This document shows, piece after piece, positions 24,953-34,740 of a stretch of DNA of 64,000 nucleotides. Source of the DNA: Rheum nobile (lineage: Eukaryota; Streptophyta; Magnoliopsida; Caryophyllales; Polygonaceae); contig WOAB01000226.1 in the NCBI GenBank assembly GCA_027886185.1, positions 3,472,001 to 3,536,000 on the forward strand. Reading direction: 5' to 3'. The translations under genes and the position numbers were made by a program. The notes beneath the pieces are model-generated. The model ran no database searches, was not told the DNA's origin, and saw only the letters and a list, made by a program, of their open reading frames with translations. Numbering within the stretch: the first letter of the stretch is position 1; each line of letters opens with the position of its first letter.

Positions 24953-25785
24953 CTTCATGAGTGCATGCATGTGAAATGGGATGATTTGGACCACGACCCA
25001 AGTTACCAGCTCTCAGTTTGGAATTTCAAATGAGCCAGCGTGAATTTGACGGAGGGAGGCCGCTGATTGCGAGGAGGGATGATGATTTAGTTAAGACATA
25101 ATGAGGCCCATTGTCCCTTTTCTCCTTCTAAATCAGATAAACACCCCAAAAATATTATCGTTTAGGGGTTTGCCCCTCACTCTCTCACTCCCTACAGCTA
25201 AGGCAACTCTTACTTTCTTCCCAACAGAACTCCGTTCACTCCTCCGCCTCCCAAACCCTCGCCTCTTCCTCTGGCGTCCTCCATCTCCGTCTTTGCCGTC
25301 TCCGCCTCCTCCCACTTCATCTCCGCCTCTGCCGTCTTCCCTCGGAGACCTCCAGATCTGCATCTTCCTCCCTCTCTCGAGTGCGAGAAGATAAAGAAGG
25401 ACAACAAGGGTGGATTGTGTGGATTTTGACTCAAGCTCGTCCTCCACCCCGAAAGTTACATCTCTTATCGGAGTTGATAACGAAATCAAAGGATCTGCGT
25501 GGTCAATTTTTTATTCGCTGACGTTCTAAGTTTTACATGATCGTTGAGGTGCTTCAAATTTGCTTCTTCCTCATCCTTTTTCCGATGATTAGGTGGCCGT
25601 TTGGCCTTTTCTTACACTAGATTGCACTGATTTCAATGTTGTTTAGTTGCTCTAGTTGGAAATTAGAATTAGAAACATGATTTTATGAAGATATGGTGTA
25701 AGAAGGAAGGAGAGGATAACTGGCCAAATGAGTTTATGTGAAATTGTTTTGAAATGAGCTTTGTGATGTGCCTTTTGTAGGTGGA

Positions 25786-26600
25786 AAATGTTTGAGGCAA
25801 GAAGCTCAGTTACAACATCGACAACTAAGGAGTTACAGCAAGATTGTTACGCCCCTGTGAATCTTGAAAAGCTCAAAACTGCTGCTAAAGGGCTTGCTCA
25901 TAGTATGTTGTTTTACCCTGATGTTGTCTTTCAAAGATTGTTACCAAATCCTTTAAATATTCTATTATATCTGAACCTTTTGTTCTTTCTGTTTATTGTA
26001 GATTGGTTTGATGGACTTCACACATTCATGCCCTACATATGTCACAAGAGTTGGTTGGGTGGTTGGCTTATGCCTCAACAAAAGAGTTATTTTGCAATCC
26101 AACTTCCTAAAAGGTGGTGGGTATTTGGGCTTGATCTAGCCCTTCATGATGACATTGACGTTTACAAGTGAGAAGGTACAAGCATATCTGAGTTTTTCAG
26201 CCTAGCAATTTTTTTCCCTTTTGTTTTATTGAAGTGTTCCTTATCTGCTACTTATCTCATTTGTTCACCCAGGTTGAAGAGAACGATTTCGTAATCATAA
26301 TGACACATGAATCGAGTTGGCTTCTTGATTGGTACTGGAATCATACTTCTGGGAAAAAAGTTACATATCTGATACGTGACCATCTAAAAGGGAGATGCAA
26401 GCTTCACATTGCAGGGGATCTACACCACTATATGCACCATACATATGTCCTTTCTGATTATGTGCAGCATCTCCGTGTTAATGGTAGTGATGGTGCCTTT
26501 TTGCATCCCACCCACATCTTTGGTAATTTCAAAAACTTTTACAATACTTCATATGAGATGGCAGTTGCATATCCTTCTTGTGAAGATTCTAGCAGGGTAA
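25786..26600 (+). pseudogene. captured fragment of a plant calcineurin-like metallophosphoesterase gene
   Basis: Reads ELQQDCYAPVNLEKLKTAAK, then after an apparent intron (acceptor tattgtag, ~26001) DWFDGLHTFMPYICHKSWLG, KSYFAIQLPKRWWVFGLDLA, and in another exon FVIIMTHESSWLLDWYW, LIRDHLKGRCKLHIAGDLHH. These match the large plant membrane-linked metallophosphoesterase family that carries GNHDWFDGL. The exons with the GDxxxP and GNH metal-ligand motifs are absent, an internal exon is missing after DIDVYK (stop at 26169), and the tail ends soon after CEDSSR. Non-functional fragment. Confidence 0.75.
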
Positions 26601-26639
26601 TGTTTCGCTTTCTAGTTCTTGCTACTTTGTAGTTTGTAC

Positions 26640-27115
26640 TCGTAATATGAAGAACTGGATGAAGAAGTCGATTCATTCCCTACTTCCAGGTTTGCTGATG
26701 TAGTTAGAATGAGGTATGATCATAGCTGGGAGGGTCCAGACTGTTGTGGGTGATTATCGTGATTTAGCAACTCAAGGCGAGATCCTTATTTCATAACTTT
26801 TTAGCTACAACTTGTCTAGTTTAGATATATTCAGAGTCTCGTTATCCCATCTCGTCCAGCTTGTGCTAAAACTGAGTACCATATTGAATGCTCAAACTCC
26901 CGATTGGGATTTTTGCACTAAACTCTTGATTTGATGCCTATGATTGATGTTCGATTTAATTTGTTTTAGTGGTGTCAAACACTTGGCTTCATCTTTAAGA
27001 TGGAATGAGCCAACATTGTTTTTAGGTGTTTCAGCGTGTGGTTATAGTGTAATCATTTGGCTTTCTTCTTGGTTCTCTTTGACAGAATGGTATCTAATAT
27101 AGCTAAATTTATGCG
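26640..27115. other. no recognisable coding inside the insertion
   Basis: Between the metallophosphoesterase and APS-kinase fragments I see no conserved reading. It may be intronic sequence of either captured gene. Confidence 0.35.
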
Positions 27116-27117
27116 GC

Positions 27118-27885
27118 AGATTTCTACCATTGGGAAATCTTCAAACATTCTGTGGCATGAGTGCTCTATTAAGAAAGCGAACAGGGAAGAGTTGGTTAAA
27201 CAGAAAGGCTGTGTCATTTCGAACTGGCCATAATGGTTCAGGTTTGTTTATTTTATTGCCTTTTCATTCTTTCAGCTCATTCTTTCCCATGGATGATATG
27301 CTTTTTAACTTTTGAGTCATAAAATTTCATGAATGTTTTTCATGTCTATTTTGCATGCTGCAATTATACAATAAAAACACGAGAAAAGGCCAGTGATAAT
27401 TGTTTACCTATCTCAAAAGTTGCTTTTATCATTATGAGATGTTGTCGAATCTTTGAGTAAAAGATTAATTTTTTCACATCTTGGAGTAGTTGTTCTTGGT
27501 TAAGAAAATGGGGACTATCACTGTCTTGTTTTTACTCTTAATTGTTACTACAGTTAGCATGATTCCCTTCTTGTTCTTCCTCCTGATCGATTTTTCTTTG
27601 GCAAAAGCACCGTGGCAGGTGCCTTGAGTCAAATTTTGCATTCCATGGGGAAGATGACATACCTTCTGGATGGTGACAATCTTCATCATGGTTCAAACAA
27701 TAATTTGAGTTTTGGTGCAGAAGATTGGACATAAAATATATGAAGGACTGGTTAGTTGATCTAGTGCCAGGCATGGTTTAAGCAGTAGTACTCCGAACTC
27801 ATTCTCTATAAATCTAGCAAGTTTAGCCTTCTTCTGATGCTAAGTTTCAAGTGAGGTGGCCAAGCTCTTTGCAGATGCAGGTATT
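27118..27885 (+). pseudogene. captured fragment of an adenylyl-sulfate (APS) kinase gene
   Basis: Exon 1 (27118-27240) reads TIGKSSNILWHECSIKKANR then GCVI, a frameshift, and TGHNGSG. Exon 2 (~27598-27728) continues KSTVAGALSQILHSMGKMTY and LLDGDNLHHG. A third piece (27850-27882) reads SEVAKLFADAG before a GT donor. Together these cover the P-loop GHNGSGKST, split by an intron, and the DGDN motif of APS kinase, which phosphorylates adenylyl sulfate in sulfate assimilation. The deletion before TGHNGSG, the acceptor of exon 2 (tttg instead of ttag) and a stop after AEDW show it is dead. Confidence 0.75.
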
Positions 27886-28189
27886 ATCTACATATTAATA
27901 TCTCCAGTGATCTTTTCACTTGCTTTCAGTGATTATTAACTAGAATACCGAGGTTGATCTAGAAGTGTTGCAATAACTATAAGTCCTCTAATTGCCACTT
28001 CTTAAAGGTTGTAGAAGAAGCTATATTTATACTGTTGGTGGATGGTGAGCTTACTTTTCTATTTTATTCAATATGCACAATTTAATAGCTACTTGTCTTT
28101 GTACAAATGAATAAATCAGGTGTGCTCGTTTTTGTTTGTATTTTTAACACTGATGACAATTATATCATTATATAGTTGTCAAATTGAAC

Positions 28190-28985
28190 CGTCTATCATC
28201 CATTAATGGAGATGACGGAAATTGTCATCAACTACTAGTGGCGATGACAGTATTGATGACAAACTTTGTCTCGATGATAGTTCGAACGTGCCACTGTCTA
28301 GCCTCGATGACACTTCGAAAGTGCCACCGACTAGTCTCAGTGACGCTTCGAATGCGCCACCGACTAGCCTCAGTGATGCTTCGAACGTGCCACCGAGTAG
28401 TCTCGGTAACGCTACGAACGTGCCATCGACTAGCCTTGGTGACGCTTCAAACGCGCCACCAACTAGCCTCGATGACGCTTCAAATGCGCCACCGCCTAGC
28501 CTCGGTGAAGCTTCGAATGCGCCACCGACTAGCCTCGGTGACGCTTCGAACGCGCCACCAAACTAGCCTCGGTGACGCTTCGAACGCGCCACCGAACTAG
28601 CCTCGGTGACGCTTCGAACGCGCCACCGAACTAGCCTCGGTGACGCTTAGAACGCGCCACCGAACTAGCCTCGGTGACGCTTCGAACACACCACCGAAAT
28701 AGTCTTTGTGACGCTTCGAACGCGCCACCGAAATAGCATCGGTGACGCTTCGAACGCACCACCGACTAGCCTCGGTGACACATTGAACGCGCCACCGACT
28801 AGCCTCGGTGATGCTTCGAACACGCATCCAACAAAGTGTCACCAACTAGTCCCGATGACACTTTGAAAGTGTCACCAACTAGTCTCGATGACACTTTGAA
28901 AGTGTTACCACTTACTAGCCTCGATGACTTTGAAAACATTACTAATTACTACTCTTGATGACACTTTGAAAGCGCCATTAATTAC
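28190..28985. repeat. minisatellite, 33-bp units becoming 34-bp units
   Basis: About 20 copies of a unit built on 'agcctcggtgacgcttcgaacgcgccaccgact'. From about 28285 to 28545 the period is 33 bp and the frame stays open (SLGDASNAPPT repeated). From about 28550 to 28760 each unit has an extra base (ccaccgaactagcc), giving 34 bp and breaking the frame. Units then decay towards 28985. Confidence 0.85.
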
Positions 28986-29039
28986 TAGTCTTGATGACAC
29001 TTTGAACGTGCATTAACTAGTGGAGATGACACTTCGTAA

Positions 29040-29334
29040 ATGCCACCAACTAGTGGTGGTGACATTTCAACGAGAATTGTCATCAAAACGAGATTTGTCG
29101 TCAAAACAATAATTGTCATCAACTAGTTGTGATGACAATTTGTGACATTAACTAGTTGCTATGACAGTATGTGTCATCAACTAGTTAAAATGTATTTTGT
29201 ATTTGATGACAATTTGTGTTTTGATGACAATATGTGTTATCAACTAGTTGCAATACAGTTTGTGTTTTGATGACAATTTGTGTTTTGATGACAGTTACTA
29301 TCGTCAAGATGGTGACAGTAATTGTCGTCAAGAT
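29040..29334. repeat. short 'gatgaca / tcatcaactagttg' repeats, part 1
   Basis: Irregular copies of gatgacaatttgtgttttga and tcatcaactagttg, many self-complementary (gatgaca with tgtcatc). They continue after the solo LTR at 31908-32060, so the array was split by that insertion. Confidence 0.7.
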
Positions 29335-30708
29335 TGTAATACCCCATAATTTTTAGTAAGGATATTTGGGTAATTTTTCCAACCTTCGTTCAAATTAACT
29401 ATTTCGCTTTCAGTGGAGTTCGGATTTTCCGTAACATCCATGATCTCCGAAATAATTCCTTGAGTGGTATAAAATACATTCAATGTATTTTCAGGACTTA
29501 GAATATTTGTTTGGATACAAACATATAATTTCCGGGGTTAAAAACCCATACCAAAACAATTTCCTCAAAAAGTTTTGCATGCCGAGTCTCGGTGTCACTT
29601 CAGCGTGCGTTGTCGGGGCACCTGTCGATGAGGTGGCCGGAGTTGTCGGGGCACCTGTCGATGAGGTGGCCGGAGCTCTACCCCCTCCCTTGGGCTATTT
29701 AAGGAGCTGGATCTTGGAGGCTGCAAGGCACACTCGATCTCTTCATCTCTCTCCCAGCCTTGCTCGGTCGTTCTTCCCGCCGGCGAGCCCTTCGTTCTCC
29801 TCCGGCGAGCGTTGTTGCCGCTGTGCTATCGCCGCTGTCATCGCGCCTTGCTACGATCTGCTGGGAGATGGTTGTTGTGCTTCGTGTCGCCGCTGAAACG
29901 CCGTCGTCCGCCGCTACTGGTGGCTCCCCTTCCCGGCGTCAAGACAAGAAGCCCCGGCGAGCCTTGTTGTTCGTTGTTGTGAATAGCCGTTGCTGCCTCC
30001 ATTCGACTCCCCTCCGGCGAGCTGCTGCTGGTGGTTGCGTCCTTCCCGGCGAGAAGGCGGGCACCAAGCCGCTGTGCTCCTTTGTCGAGCTGCCCCGGTC
30101 GTGAAGCGGCGCCATTGTTGTTGCTCCGCTGTGCTGTTGTTGTTATTCGGGGAAGAAGAAAGCAAAGGAAGTGGGCCCCCCTTAAGCCTAATTAATTCTT
30201 ATTGGGCCGAAGACAAAGCCCAATTCATTCCAGTCCAGATTTAACCCAAAATTATACGAGCGGTATAATTTCGATTCCCTTTCATTCGTATTTTTCTTTA
30301 GGAAAATTTAATAAATATTTTTATGATTTATAATCATAAAAATTTATTAAATTTAATTCCTTAAGTTCGTCCAGGCAAATTAATTGATAATTAATTAATT
30401 TGTTAGTTAGAACGTGATTCGCTGGATCGCGTGTGGACTCGTACTCTCCTAGGAATATTCTGAAGCATAGGCCATATCCTCGGAAAGGATATCATCAGTA
30501 GTCGTCTCGTCTAGATTCATCGCCGAATCTACTCCAGACAAGTGGCGGTTCGCTCTTGCTCATCATTCCATATTTCCATTAATTATCAATTGTTTAATTG
30601 TTAATTAATTTGGGATGATTATTGTTCTTGTCTGGGAACGGTTTTGTGAAACTGTTTTGGAAATTAAAATGGATATTATAATAGGTTGTATATCTGCTAG
30701 AACAACGC

Positions 30709-30746
<38 letters not shown>

Positions 30747-31907
30747 AGATTGAAATATATCTATGATGTTGGCCTTGATGGCTTTGATATGATTTTGGAC
30801 AGTTCTGAACTGTTTAGTTAGAACGAGTATTCGCAGGAACGCTACTTGGTATCTCCTTGTGAGTACTAGTCGTTTCTTTATAATCAAGTGGATGAGATGT
30901 CCAGGCCCCAACACTTCTCTTTGGTCATGACCATTCCCTGTCCGTGTACAGGGAAGGTGCACACAGCTGGTGCCACTCTCTGGGATTTAATCCCTACTCT
31001 ATATCTCAATATCCGCGAGGATGAGATTCTAAAAGCTTGAAACGTGAATGAGCGTTTTGGAATTAATTAAGATAAGTGCACGAGCGCACATGATTAATAT
31101 ACCCTTGACGAGTAGTGTAGCTAGGCAATAGTGCAGCTAGGAAACTCGTCCTGACTTTGATCAGAGTACGTTCTCTTTCCAATCTGGATTCGCTTTATGC
31201 GGTGAGGTTGGTCGTGAACCGAAACATCTAGTAATTTTTTAAACGCTTGTATGCGAAACTATAATGTTCCAGACATTTGTCATGCTTCCGATAAGACTCA
31301 CTCTTTTGGAGTCTTCTCTTGGATATTTTTCCCATAAGACTCATATCCGTTGGAGTCTTCTCTTGTTCATGCCTTTTGATATATTCCAGTAGAAGTATGA
31401 TGGTTGGCTATCGTTATCGGTTATTATCCGAGAAACGATGAGTCTAACCTAATACGACTACTTCGAACCACTCTGCTTTATGCCCTTGCATAGTCTTTCA
31501 TTAGACTAACCAACCGTAATTGTTCTCTGCATGGTTGGCTGGTGTCATCCGTTCGATTCGGCATATCAGATAAGTTGCCACCCCACGAAGGCTAAGAACG
31601 ACTATGACGGGAGGTGTTTTTAACAAATTTACCCAGGTTGAGATCCTTGGCGTTGATCGCTGTGGTCAAGACTTGTATTTATCTTTAAAAGACTTCCGCT
31701 ATGCTTGGTTTACTTTGATAACAATGTTTTGCCTATGGGGATTGGGTTGTAATCCCCTGACAAATGTTTTAAATATGGTTTGTTGATTATATAAATGTTG
31801 TTTATGATTTGTATAATCCGGTAAAGCCTTGGGTGGCTTCGGAGGTGAAATCCGAGGTCACTGGCGGTAATACATTTCCAAATGGGTTAAAATTTGGGGG
31901 TGTTACA
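29335..31907 (+). mobile_element. 2.57-kb solo LTR (gypsy type, TGTAATACCCC…GGGTGTTACA)
   Basis: The ends are TGTAATACCCC and GGGTGTTACA. The 5-bp duplication aagat is exact (29330-29334, 31908-31912). A ctatttaagg TATA-like box is near 29694 and a GC-rich leader follows. It has no internal polyprotein and no second copy beside it. A copy of the same family lies in reverse orientation at 62927-64000. Open frames inside (29483-30244) are GC-rich LTR sequence, not genes. Confidence 0.85.
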
Positions 31908-32060
31908 AAGATGGTGACAATAATTGTCGTCAAGATGGTGACAGTAACTGTTGTCAAGATGGTGACAGTAACTGTCGTCAAGATGGTAACAGTAATTGGC
32001 GTCAAGATGGTGACAATAACTGTCATCAAGATGGTGACGTCATCAAAAAAAAATGGCGGG
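31908..32060. repeat. short 'aagatggtgacagtaactgtcgtc' repeats, part 2
   Basis: Six or so copies of a ~24-bp unit around 'aagatggtgacagtaactg', continuing the array cut by the solo LTR. Each unit is partly self-complementary (gacagtaactgtc). Confidence 0.75.
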
Positions 32061-33300
32061 AAAAAAGTTTGTCAGTCAATGTCGGTCAACGGCCGTTTGC
32101 CAGTCAATAGTCAAATGTGTTAGTTTGTTTGACTTATGATGATGTCATCATTATATGGGTCATGGTTTTAGAATAAGTTTATTGGGGGGCATTTGTCTAA
32201 TATCACTAGACTTAAATGGTCATTTAACCTGAACATGATTTAGTTAAAGGGGGAAATTTAGCATTAAAAAGGAAGGTAGCTTTAGTTAGGTTTTAATTCT
32301 TGTTTTGCTTTTAGTTTTAGTTAGAAACTTTGAACCGCCGTACGAAGACAAAATATTAAAGAAGGGATTTTTATGCCTTTAACACTTTGAGGATTTTGGG
32401 TATTATTGTTCTAGCCTTTGTCAACATGGATTATTTCTACATTGAGATTAAGTTTTCTTATCTATCGTTTTTATTGAATAATTCATATATTTTGTTGGCT
32501 AGTTTAAATCTATTGAATATGTCTTCAATTATGCTTGACTAAATTCATAGTTCTAACGTTTAGGTGATCTTGACAATGTATATGTAATTTGAATTATTTA
32601 TTTGCCTGAGTTGAAATAGTATTTGATTCATTCCTAGATGTTTTATGCCCATATTAGCCTATGCGAAATGGATCCTATTAGGGTTTGAGACTGAAATGTG
32701 ATAATTTTAATAGGTAGTCAGGTAGGGTTTGAGACTGAAAGGTAATAACTTCTACTGAAATCTTAGGAATTGAACTTGAGTGTTATTTGTGTGACATCAA
32801 CTTAATTACTCTTGAGGATTAATAGGCTATCATAGATGTTCTAGGTTTGAGTTGGATTAACGGAGTGCGACAGCGAATGTTATTTCAGTTTATCCCTAGA
32901 CTCTAAATGCGTTAAAGAGTTTGGACGAGATTAGCTTTGTGCGACAACGATTGTTAGTTTAGTCCAGTCACAATTACTATGGTTTGAAAGGAGTTAGTAG
33001 ATTACCTTAGATAGCTTACCTTTAAATAATTTGGACTAGATTCAGGTAAAGTGTGATTTTATTTACTGTTGCATCGTTGCGGTGATCCTTAACCTTAGAC
33101 ACATTTATCCCATTGATTTTATCCTGTTTTTTTGTTATTATTTGTTAGCTTAATTATAGTTTTCCCCAATTTCATATCTTTCCGACCTAGTTCACTAATA
33201 GTGTTTCGATTAATATTATATTGATCTATGTGGGATCGACACTTGACTACTACAACTGATCCCGTACACTTGCGGGTATGTTTTAGCCATATCAAGTTTT

Positions 33301-33318
33301 TGGCGACGTTGTCGAGGA
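33301..33318 (+). other. primer-binding site (tRNA-Asp type)
   Basis: tggcgacgttgtcgagga begins 6 bp after the 5' LTR end and matches the 18-nt site tggcgccgttgccgggga, complementary to the 3' end of plant tRNA-Asp(GTC), with three differences. This site is typical of Athila and Tat gypsy elements. Confidence 0.8.
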
Positions 33319-33425
33319 CCAATTTGTTAATATTAGTTGTCACTTCCATTGGTGAGTCTAGTTCATTCATTTTGCTTCGATTTTTTTCTTTTTTCTTTTC
33401 AGGCTATTCAGAAAGAGTCGAACAA

Positions 33426-33914
33426 ATGTATTCAGGTGAGTATGAAGTAGATTCTCACCCCTTTCTTTCTTTTAGGCCTAATACAAGTATTCAGAGGTAT
33501 GATTTTGAAAATTCTAATTTGGGTTACCCAAACCCAAATACTTTTAACCTCTTCTGTGAGTCTTGTGGAGCTGTAAATCACGATCATACAGGTTGTCATT
33601 TAACTTTGGGAGAGATAATTGAGAGAAATTCAAATTCCTGCATTCCTAGTTGGATGACACCACCACACATACCGCTCCAGCCTGAGCCCAATAAGCCCAT
33701 TCAAGATCGTATGCTTGATAACTTCATCTTAAGACATGATAGAGATGTTGAGAATATTGCTACAACTCTTCATCAAAACGTTAAAATTCTTAATCAATTT
33801 TTAATTGCGTTTGATAGTCTAACAACCCAATTATCATCTCTTTCAGGTACGGTGTGCTCTTTGAAGACTCAAGTAGATACATTAACCACTCAAAATCAAA
33901 AGTTGGGAGATTAA
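33426..33914 (+). CDS. short gag of the Athila-like element
   Basis: A 162-residue frame starts 108 bp downstream of the primer-binding site at MYSGEYEVDSH. It contains a canonical zinc knuckle, CESCGAVNHDHTGC (CX2CX4HX4C), unusually near the N-terminus, then a Pro-rich linker and a heptad-like C-terminus (IATTLHQNVKILNQFL, SSLSGTVCSLKTQVDTLTTQ) suggesting a coiled coil. It lacks the large retrotransposon gag domain expected of a full Athila gag, so it is shortened. RNA binding through the knuckle is an inference. Confidence 0.55.
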   Translation: MYSGEYEVDSHPFLSFRPNTSIQRYDFENSNLGYPNPNTFNLFCESCGAVNHDHTGCHLTLGEIIERNSNSCIPSWMTPPHIPLQPEPNKPIQDRMLDNFILRHDRDVENIATTLHQNVKILNQFLIAFDSLTTQLSSLSGTVCSLKTQVDTLTTQNQKLGD

Positions 33915-34009
33915 ATTGCTGAGTTGGTTAATCCAAAGTTGTCTGTAGAGCCACCTGAATTGCATTATATTGGATACTGCACTTCTATTTTATAACGGGT
34001 TGAAAAAGA

Positions 34010-34528
34010 ATGGGAGAGCCGCAATTGGATAGAAGAGATCATACTCAGATGATCAAGGAGGACACTATGCTTGATGAGTTTGAGCTATCACAGAACGCTA
34101 CCTCGACCACTAGCACCAATACATGCTGCGAAGTACAGGAAAAGCTTCCTGATATATTGCCCGATGTAGCTATGTTATCACAAGTTGCATTGGAAATCCA
34201 AGACCCTAGGGTGGAAGCTAATCCATAAATAAAGGGTCGGCATAGACGAAAAAAGAGAAAAAGGTGCTCTGTTGAACGGGATCCAATTGAGTTTAAGGAA
34301 GGGGATCATGTGATTCTCTACCATCATAAATCGCGTATGTTTCCGGGAAGCAAGAGCATGAGATAGTCCAGTCCGTATTACCTGAACCGAGTTATTCAAA
34401 ATGATTCTGTTGAGCTATGGAATAAGAACTCGGGGTATTTCAGAGTGTGCAAGATTCGACTAAAACCCTACAAAGAGCCTGATCCGATTGAGTTGGGAGT
34501 CACCGATCCGCCCGATCCGAGTACTTGA
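34010..34528 (+). pseudogene. C-terminal end of an Athila-type pol
   Basis: One frame with stops at 34226-34228 and near 34365 reads IEFKEGDHVILYHHKSRMF, PYYLNRVIQNDSVELWN and KIRLKPYKEP. This is the post-integrase tail of Athila/Tat polyproteins (GDxVLLxxxxxRxFPGK, then SxWxGPY). Everything between gag and this tail (protease, RT, RNase H, integrase core) is missing, leaving about 100 bp between the two frames. Confidence 0.7.
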
Positions 34529-34639
34529 CACTGGTGAAGGTCAGACCGACGACCTAAAACAAGCACTTTTTGGGAGGTAACCCAACGTATATTTCTTATT
34601 CTTAATTATTTTATTTTAATTAAAAAAAATATGTTGTTC

Positions 34640-34740
34640 GAGAGTACCGCATGGCCTGTGCGGTAAAACACACAGCCGTGCGCTCTTATTCTTGAATTTC
34701 GTGACTCACATCGAGAGCGACGCACGGCCTGTGCACTTTA
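34640..34740. repeat. GCACGGCC palindromic words, left of the Harbinger insertion
   Basis: Contains gagagtaccgcatggcctgtgcggtaaaac-type sequence (written here in pieces: accgcatggcctgtgcgg, then cagccgtgcg, then gcacggcctgtgc). It is the reverse-orientation homologue of the 73-bp units at 16395-16592, and continues at 37631-37735 after the nested element. Confidence 0.75.

Larger units (their letters stand above)
25095..32234. mobile_element. 7.1-kb insertion carrying captured gene fragments
   Basis: It interrupts the 5' LTR; the 13-bp string atgatttagttaa flanks it on both sides (25082-25094, 32235-32247), while the 3' LTR has it once. I find no clear terminal inverted repeats and no poly-A tail. 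Contents: a GC-rich leader-like zone (25100-25400), metallophosphoesterase exons, APS-kinase exons, a minisatellite and a nested solo LTR. Because introns are kept, capture was from DNA. A TIR-less Pack-MULE is the best guess; a Helitron is less likely given the duplication. Confidence 0.6.

Noticed and set aside
28222..28600. Repetitive protein of about 115-138 residues
   Set aside because: It is a minisatellite open in several frames; the frame breaks once the 34-bp units begin.
29483..30244. GC-rich open frames with Ser/Arg/Pro repeats
   Set aside because: They lie within a solo LTR with exact ends and duplication; they overlap on both strands and have no motif.
25095..32234. Helitron origin of the gene-fragment insertion
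   Set aside because: Helitrons do not make target duplications; a 13-bp repeat flanks this insertion and I saw no TC start with CTRR end.
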